Program-made: the position numbers and the translations under genes
The notes under the pieces: model-generated
Database searches by the model: none
What the model was told of the DNA's origin: nothing
What the model saw: only the letters and a program-made list of their open reading frames with translations
DNA from: Lachnospiraceae bacterium MC2017
GTDB taxonomy: Bacteria > Bacillota > Clostridia > Lachnospirales > Lachnospiraceae
Assembly: GCA_000701625.1 (NCBI GenBank)
Contig: KL370803.1
Location: forward strand, 127,206 to 191,205
Reading direction: 5' to 3'
DNA: 64,000 nucleotides
Shown here: positions 60,606 through 64,000 of the stretch, piece after piece
How positions within the stretch are numbered: position 1 is the first letter of the stretch
Layout: every line of letters starts with the position of its first letter

Positions 60606-62441
60606 ATGAAGAAAGAATCACTAAAATTTTTAAGCATTGTTTTAGTATTATGCATGTTAATGGTAATCTCATGGCAATATGAGCACTTTTCAAGCAGCAC
60701 GTTAAAAGAAACTCCATATGAAACAGTGAAAGAAAGCCATGAATCTGATATTTCGGACGAAGCTGAAACTCCGCTTTCATCAGATGAAATAAAATTTGAT
60801 ACTTCAAATAATGATCATATTTCAGACATTCCCGAGCTTTATGAAGATAATGGTGATTCATATGTAACCATGTACCTTACCGTACGGAGAGGTAATGAAA
60901 CAGAAGGAACTGATCACAGCTGGAGAGAAGTTAACAATCATTCCGTTTATTACTACGAAGAAAACGACATTGACCGTTACAAGATAGAAGGTCTCCTGCA
61001 AGTCGGGGATGAAAGCGGACCTCTCCCCGGACTTTTGGGATATGGAAAAACCGTCCCCAATGCAACTGTTCAGATCAGAGGTCAGAGTTCCAGCACATCT
61101 AGTCAAAAAAACTATAAGATCGAAATTAAACCAAATCAAGGATCCTGGAACGGGCAAACAACCATTGCTCTGAATAAACATGTCTATGACGGACTCAGAT
61201 TCAGGAACAAGCTGGGTTTTGATCTGCTTTCCGGTATAGATGAGCTTATGAGCCTCAGAACCACATTTGTTCATCTATATGTTAATGATCTCACAGATGA
61301 GGAAAGTGACGGTTTCCGCGATTACGGTCTTTATACTCAGGTTGAACAGTTAAATAAAACTGCGTTAAAGACTCATGGCTTAGATAAAACAGGTCACTTA
61401 TACAAAGTAAACTATTTTGAATTTTATAGATATGAGGACGCTATAAAACTAGCTACCGATCCTGATTACGATGTTAAAAAATTTGAAACTTACCTTGAAA
61501 TAAAGGGATCTACTGACCATACAAAGCTCATAGATATGCTTAATGATGTGAACGACTATACTATTCCTATCGAAGATGTGATAGAAAAGCATTTTGATAT
61601 GGAAAATCTTACCTATTGGCTCGCTTTTAATCTTTTGACTGGAAACGCAGATACTCAAAGCAGAAATGTCTATCTGTACAGTGCACAAAATGAAAAAACA
61701 TGGTACCTCTATCCATGGGATTTGGATGGAATGTTCCGATTTGACGAAAATCAGTTAATGAATATAAGCGATTTTAACAGCTGGCAACAAGGAATCAGTA
61801 ACTATTGGGGAAATGTTTTATTCAGGAGATGCCTGCAATCCTCAAAATTCAGAGAACAGTTAGATTTCGCGGTTAATGATCTTAAAGACTATCTGTCCAA
61901 AGAAAGATTATCCGGAATGATATCTAAGTATCGCAAGGTTACGGAACATTTTGCTTATTCAGAACCAGATGTTACATATATGAAAACAACCAAAGAAGCC
62001 TATGATGAGATAGCCTCAAATCTTCCAAATCTGGTCGACACATATTATGGATTTTATAAAGACTCGTTACAAAAACCAATGCCATTCTTTATCGGAACAC
62101 CGACAATTCAAAACGGAAAAATAAATGTAAGCTGGGACGCATCATATGACTTACAAGAGGAAGATCTTTCATATACCGCACGCCTGTCAAGGAATCCTGA
62201 TGGTACAGATGTTGTTGAAGAATATACAGGGAAATGGAACGGAGCAACATTTGATCTGCATTCAAGCGGTCAGTATTTCATTAAAGTGTCTGTCTCGGAT
62301 GAAAGTGGTAATACTCAGGATGCCTTTGATATTTATGATGCAGGTGAAAACGGAAAATATTATGGAGTAATATGTTTCTACATAAACAACGATGGTTCAA
62401 TAAGTAGCGGCAGGATCAATAACGATGAGACAGAGGAATGA
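60606..62441 (+). CDS. CotH-kinase family extracellular protein
   Basis: Encodes 611 residues. An N-terminal signal anchor (about 8-22, FLSIVLVLCMLMVISW) is followed by an acidic linker and a CotH domain (about 145-460): QIRGQSSSTSSQKNYKIEI, FRNKLGFDLLS, the catalytic-loop equivalent TGNADTQSRNVYLY and the metal motif LYPWDLDGMF. CotH proteins are atypical kinases first known from spore coats, and relatives occur with surface polymers. A C-terminal Ig-like domain (about 495-590) follows. It starts 93 bp after pelG. The three genes from here to the end recur together in Clostridia; their joint job is unknown. Confidence 0.85.
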   Translation: MKKESLKFLSIVLVLCMLMVISWQYEHFSSSTLKETPYETVKESHESDISDEAETPLSSDEIKFDTSNNDHISDIPELYEDNGDSYVTMYLTVRRGNETEGTDHSWREVNNHSVYYYEENDIDRYKIEGLLQVGDESGPLPGLLGYGKTVPNATVQIRGQSSSTSSQKNYKIEIKPNQGSWNGQTTIALNKHVYDGLRFRNKLGFDLLSGIDELMSLRTTFVHLYVNDLTDEESDGFRDYGLYTQVEQLNKTALKTHGLDKTGHLYKVNYFEFYRYEDAIKLATDPDYDVKKFETYLEIKGSTDHTKLIDMLNDVNDYTIPIEDVIEKHFDMENLTYWLAFNLLTGNADTQSRNVYLYSAQNEKTWYLYPWDLDGMFRFDENQLMNISDFNSWQQGISNYWGNVLFRRCLQSSKFREQLDFAVNDLKDYLSKERLSGMISKYRKVTEHFAYSEPDVTYMKTTKEAYDEIASNLPNLVDTYYGFYKDSLQKPMPFFIGTPTIQNGKINVSWDASYDLQEEDLSYTARLSRNPDGTDVVEEYTGKWNGATFDLHSSGQYFIKVSVSDESGNTQDAFDIYDAGENGKYYGVICFYINNDGSISSGRINNDETEE

Positions 62442-62443
62442 TT

Positions 62444-63169
62444 ATGAAACGTTTTCGTCATGAATGGAAATATCTCATTAATTACGGTGATCTTGAAGAA
62501 CTCAGACTTCGATTACAGCCGTACTTCAAAACAGACCCGCATACCATAAACGGTGAGTATATGATTCGAAGTCTATATTTTGATGATATTTATAACAGTG
62601 CTTATGATGACAAGGAGAGCGGTGTTTTCTTCAGAACTAAATATCGTATAAGGATATACAACTGCTCAGATTCCAGTATAAAGTTGGAGCGCAAGCTAAA
62701 ACAGGGGAATTACATTTACAAAGAATCTGCGACACTCACAAAAGAGGAAGTCTACAAGATACTTGATGGAGATTTCGATTTTCTTTTACACCACGAAAAT
62801 AACCTATGCAGAGAGTTTTATGTCGAGTGTACATCTAAGTTCATGAGACCCAAAGTCATCGTAGACTATGATAGAGAACCATATATTTTAGATGAAGGAA
62901 CGGTTCGTATAACTTTTGATAAAAGAGTACGTGCAACAACCTTTGGCTTCGACATTTTTGACAAAGAACTACCGACCCTTCCCGCAATGACTTACGACAA
63001 GATAATCCTGGAAGTTAAATATACGGAGTTTCTACCAAAAATTGTCAAGGATATGATTCCTGTAAAAGCCACAGAGTTTACAGCTGCATCAAAATACGTG
63101 CTCTGCTGTGATCAGACAAAATATCTAAACGGAAGCGATTATTACATTGATGAAAGGAATGCGTTATGA
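62444..63169 (+). CDS. VTC-domain protein (polyphosphate polymerase-like)
   Basis: Encodes about 241 residues from ATG 62444, with GAGG 7 nt before it; it begins 3 nt after the cotH stop. The VTC tunnel fold is indicated by RHEWKYLIN, MIRSLYFDDIYNSAYDDK, RTKYRIRIYN, IKLERKLKQG and KVIVDYDREPY, giving the basic and acidic residues lining a triphosphate tunnel. In yeast VTC4 this domain makes polyphosphate from ATP; bacterial members are mostly uncharacterised. Cytosolic. It overlaps the next gene by 4 nt, so the two products probably act together. Confidence 0.87.
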   Translation: MKRFRHEWKYLINYGDLEELRLRLQPYFKTDPHTINGEYMIRSLYFDDIYNSAYDDKESGVFFRTKYRIRIYNCSDSSIKLERKLKQGNYIYKESATLTKEEVYKILDGDFDFLLHHENNLCREFYVECTSKFMRPKVIVDYDREPYILDEGTVRITFDKRVRATTFGFDIFDKELPTLPAMTYDKIILEVKYTEFLPKIVKDMIPVKATEFTAASKYVLCCDQTKYLNGSDYYIDERNAL

Positions 63170-63837
63170 GCGTAAAAGATGTTGTTAAAAAATCATTCTT
63201 AAATTCGGAGGCTTTTACAACCTATGATATAGGAAGTATAGCTCTCAAAATATTAATAGCCGTACTACTGGGTGTTATCATCTTTATGATTTATAAAAAG
63301 TTTTATTCCGGAGTTATCTATTCAAAAAACTTTGCCGTAACACTCATCGGAATGACAGTAATGACTGCAATGATCACTGTAGCGATTAGTACAAACGTGG
63401 TTATATCACTTGGTATGGTCGGTGCACTTTCAATCGTCAGATTCAGGACAGCAGTGAAGGATCCACTAGATCTGTTATACCTGTTTTGGGCAATATCCAG
63501 TGGAATAACCGTCGGCGCAGGAATGAATATGCTAGCCCTTATAGTCACTGCTGTCATGCTGGCATTAATCTGGTTTTTCTATTCAAAACAGAGTACAAAT
63601 CAGGTTTATATGGCAGTAGTCCACTATACAGGTGATGACGCCGGTGACAAGATATTACGTGAATTAAGTAAGACAAGTTATCATGTTAAATCAAGAACTT
63701 TCCGAGGAACAAAAACCGAACTGGCAGTTGAAATAATCGTAAAAAATAACGATTTCTTCTTTGAAGAAAAAATACGAAACATACCTGATGTCGCTGATGT
63801 AACACTAATTCAGTACAGCGGCGAATATCATGGTTGA
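63166..63837 (+). CDS. DUF4956 membrane protein
   Basis: Encodes 223 residues with four hydrophobic helices (about 25-45, 58-78, 85-100 and 118-142) and a ~75-residue C-terminal soluble domain. The motif VVISLGMVGALSIVRFRTAVKDPLDLLYLFWAI is the DUF4956 hallmark. DUF4956 genes neighbour VTC-domain genes in many bacteria, and a role as membrane partner or channel for polyphosphate has been guessed. The function is unknown. Confidence 0.88.
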   Translation: MSVKDVVKKSFLNSEAFTTYDIGSIALKILIAVLLGVIIFMIYKKFYSGVIYSKNFAVTLIGMTVMTAMITVAISTNVVISLGMVGALSIVRFRTAVKDPLDLLYLFWAISSGITVGAGMNMLALIVTAVMLALIWFFYSKQSTNQVYMAVVHYTGDDAGDKILRELSKTSYHVKSRTFRGTKTELAVEIIVKNNDFFFEEKIRNIPDVADVTLIQYSGEYHG

Positions 63838-63898
63838 TTTCATGCCATATGTTTCAACTACACGTTAAATGACAAATCTTTCGTCTAATTATAAGATA

Positions 63899-63936
63899 AG
63901 AATATGCCTTGTCCTAAAAAGGGCAAGGCATATTCT
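63899..63936 (+). terminator. Hairpin after the DUF4956 gene
   Basis: AGAATATGCCTTG / CAAGGCATATTCT with an inner TCC/GGG pair and a TAAAAA loop, 16 pairs in all. There is no clear T-tract, so terminator function is probable but not certain. The last 60 bases of the window hold no gene. Confidence 0.6.
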
Positions 63937-64000
63937 GTATGAATGCCCTTTGCCGAAGGCAAATTTGCAGGGGTATGCGAAAAGTATCTGTGACTGTACC

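Noticed and set aside
63945-64000. Third copy of the palindromic element at the right edge
   Set aside because: TTTGCC-GAA-GGCAAA and GTGACTGTACC resemble parts of the element, but the order and flanks do not match well and the window ends there.
1-64000. CRISPR arrays, rRNA or complete tRNA genes
   Set aside because: No regularly spaced direct repeats, no rRNA sequence, and only one 21-nt tRNA-like fragment were seen.

Overview
The window looks like a chromosomal segment from a low-to-mid GC Firmicute of the class Clostridia, most likely a Lachnospiraceae (Butyrivibrio/Roseburia-like) bacterium. This rests on gene order and family types: rplU-prp-rpmA-obg-yhbY-nadD-yqeK-rsfS, the paired radical-SAM genes before RNase G, HisZ with short HisG, RecU, a Gram-positive L27 with a Prp-cleaved leader, a lexA/yneA-like divergent pair, and a Gram-positive Pel locus. 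No rRNA, complete tRNA or CRISPR array was seen.

Region 1 (1-24.5 kb) is an accessory island. It holds a truncated coiled-coil gene at the left edge, rtcB with an adjacent WYL-domain regulator, an AAA-ATPase/PD-(D/E)XK protein, a PHP-domain hydrolase, a PD-(D/E)XK family transposase-like protein and a decayed duplicate of its tail, a soluble FtsH-like AAA+ zinc protease, and a CbbX/SpoVK-type AAA+ protein. A GmrSD-type DUF262/DUF1524 nuclease follows, then a tight operon of AddB-like nuclease, AddA-like helicase-nuclease and NERD-domain helicase, then an HTH regulator and a PPP-type phosphatase. Several of these modules are separated by copies of one intergenic cassette: a hairpin terminator followed at fixed spacing by a promoter-like tail.

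Region 2 (24.5-52.5 kb) is core genome: a CgeB-like glycosyltransferase on the minus strand, a type IIA topoisomerase pair (parE/parC-like), rsmD-coaD, metabolic genes and a dipeptidase-like protein with altered metal ligands, an RluA-family synthase and recU. The histidine operon hisZ-hisG-hisD-hisB-hisIE follows, in which HisIE carries a degenerate HisA/HisF-like barrel. After it come the radical-SAM pair, rng, the L21/L27 ribosomal operon with its leader, obg, and nadD-yqeK-rsfS. lexA faces a yneA-like LysM gene across a region with clear LexA-type operators.

Region 3 (52.5-64 kb) is an exopolysaccharide locus: pelD (with an N-terminal degenerate epimerase domain), pelE (split by a frameshift), a PelA-type deacetylase, pelF and pelG. 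A CotH-kinase, a VTC-domain protein and a DUF4956 membrane protein follow. A conserved RxxD site in PelD points to cyclic-di-GMP control.

The most interesting signals are: a shared 17-bp palindrome in front of both rtcB and the WYL regulator, with a tRNA-5'-end-like sequence in antisense in the rtcB leader; the repeated terminator-promoter cassettes; the GmrSD/AddBA-like/NERD-helicase cluster, which may be a composite defence locus; and a set of unusually long intergenic hairpins.
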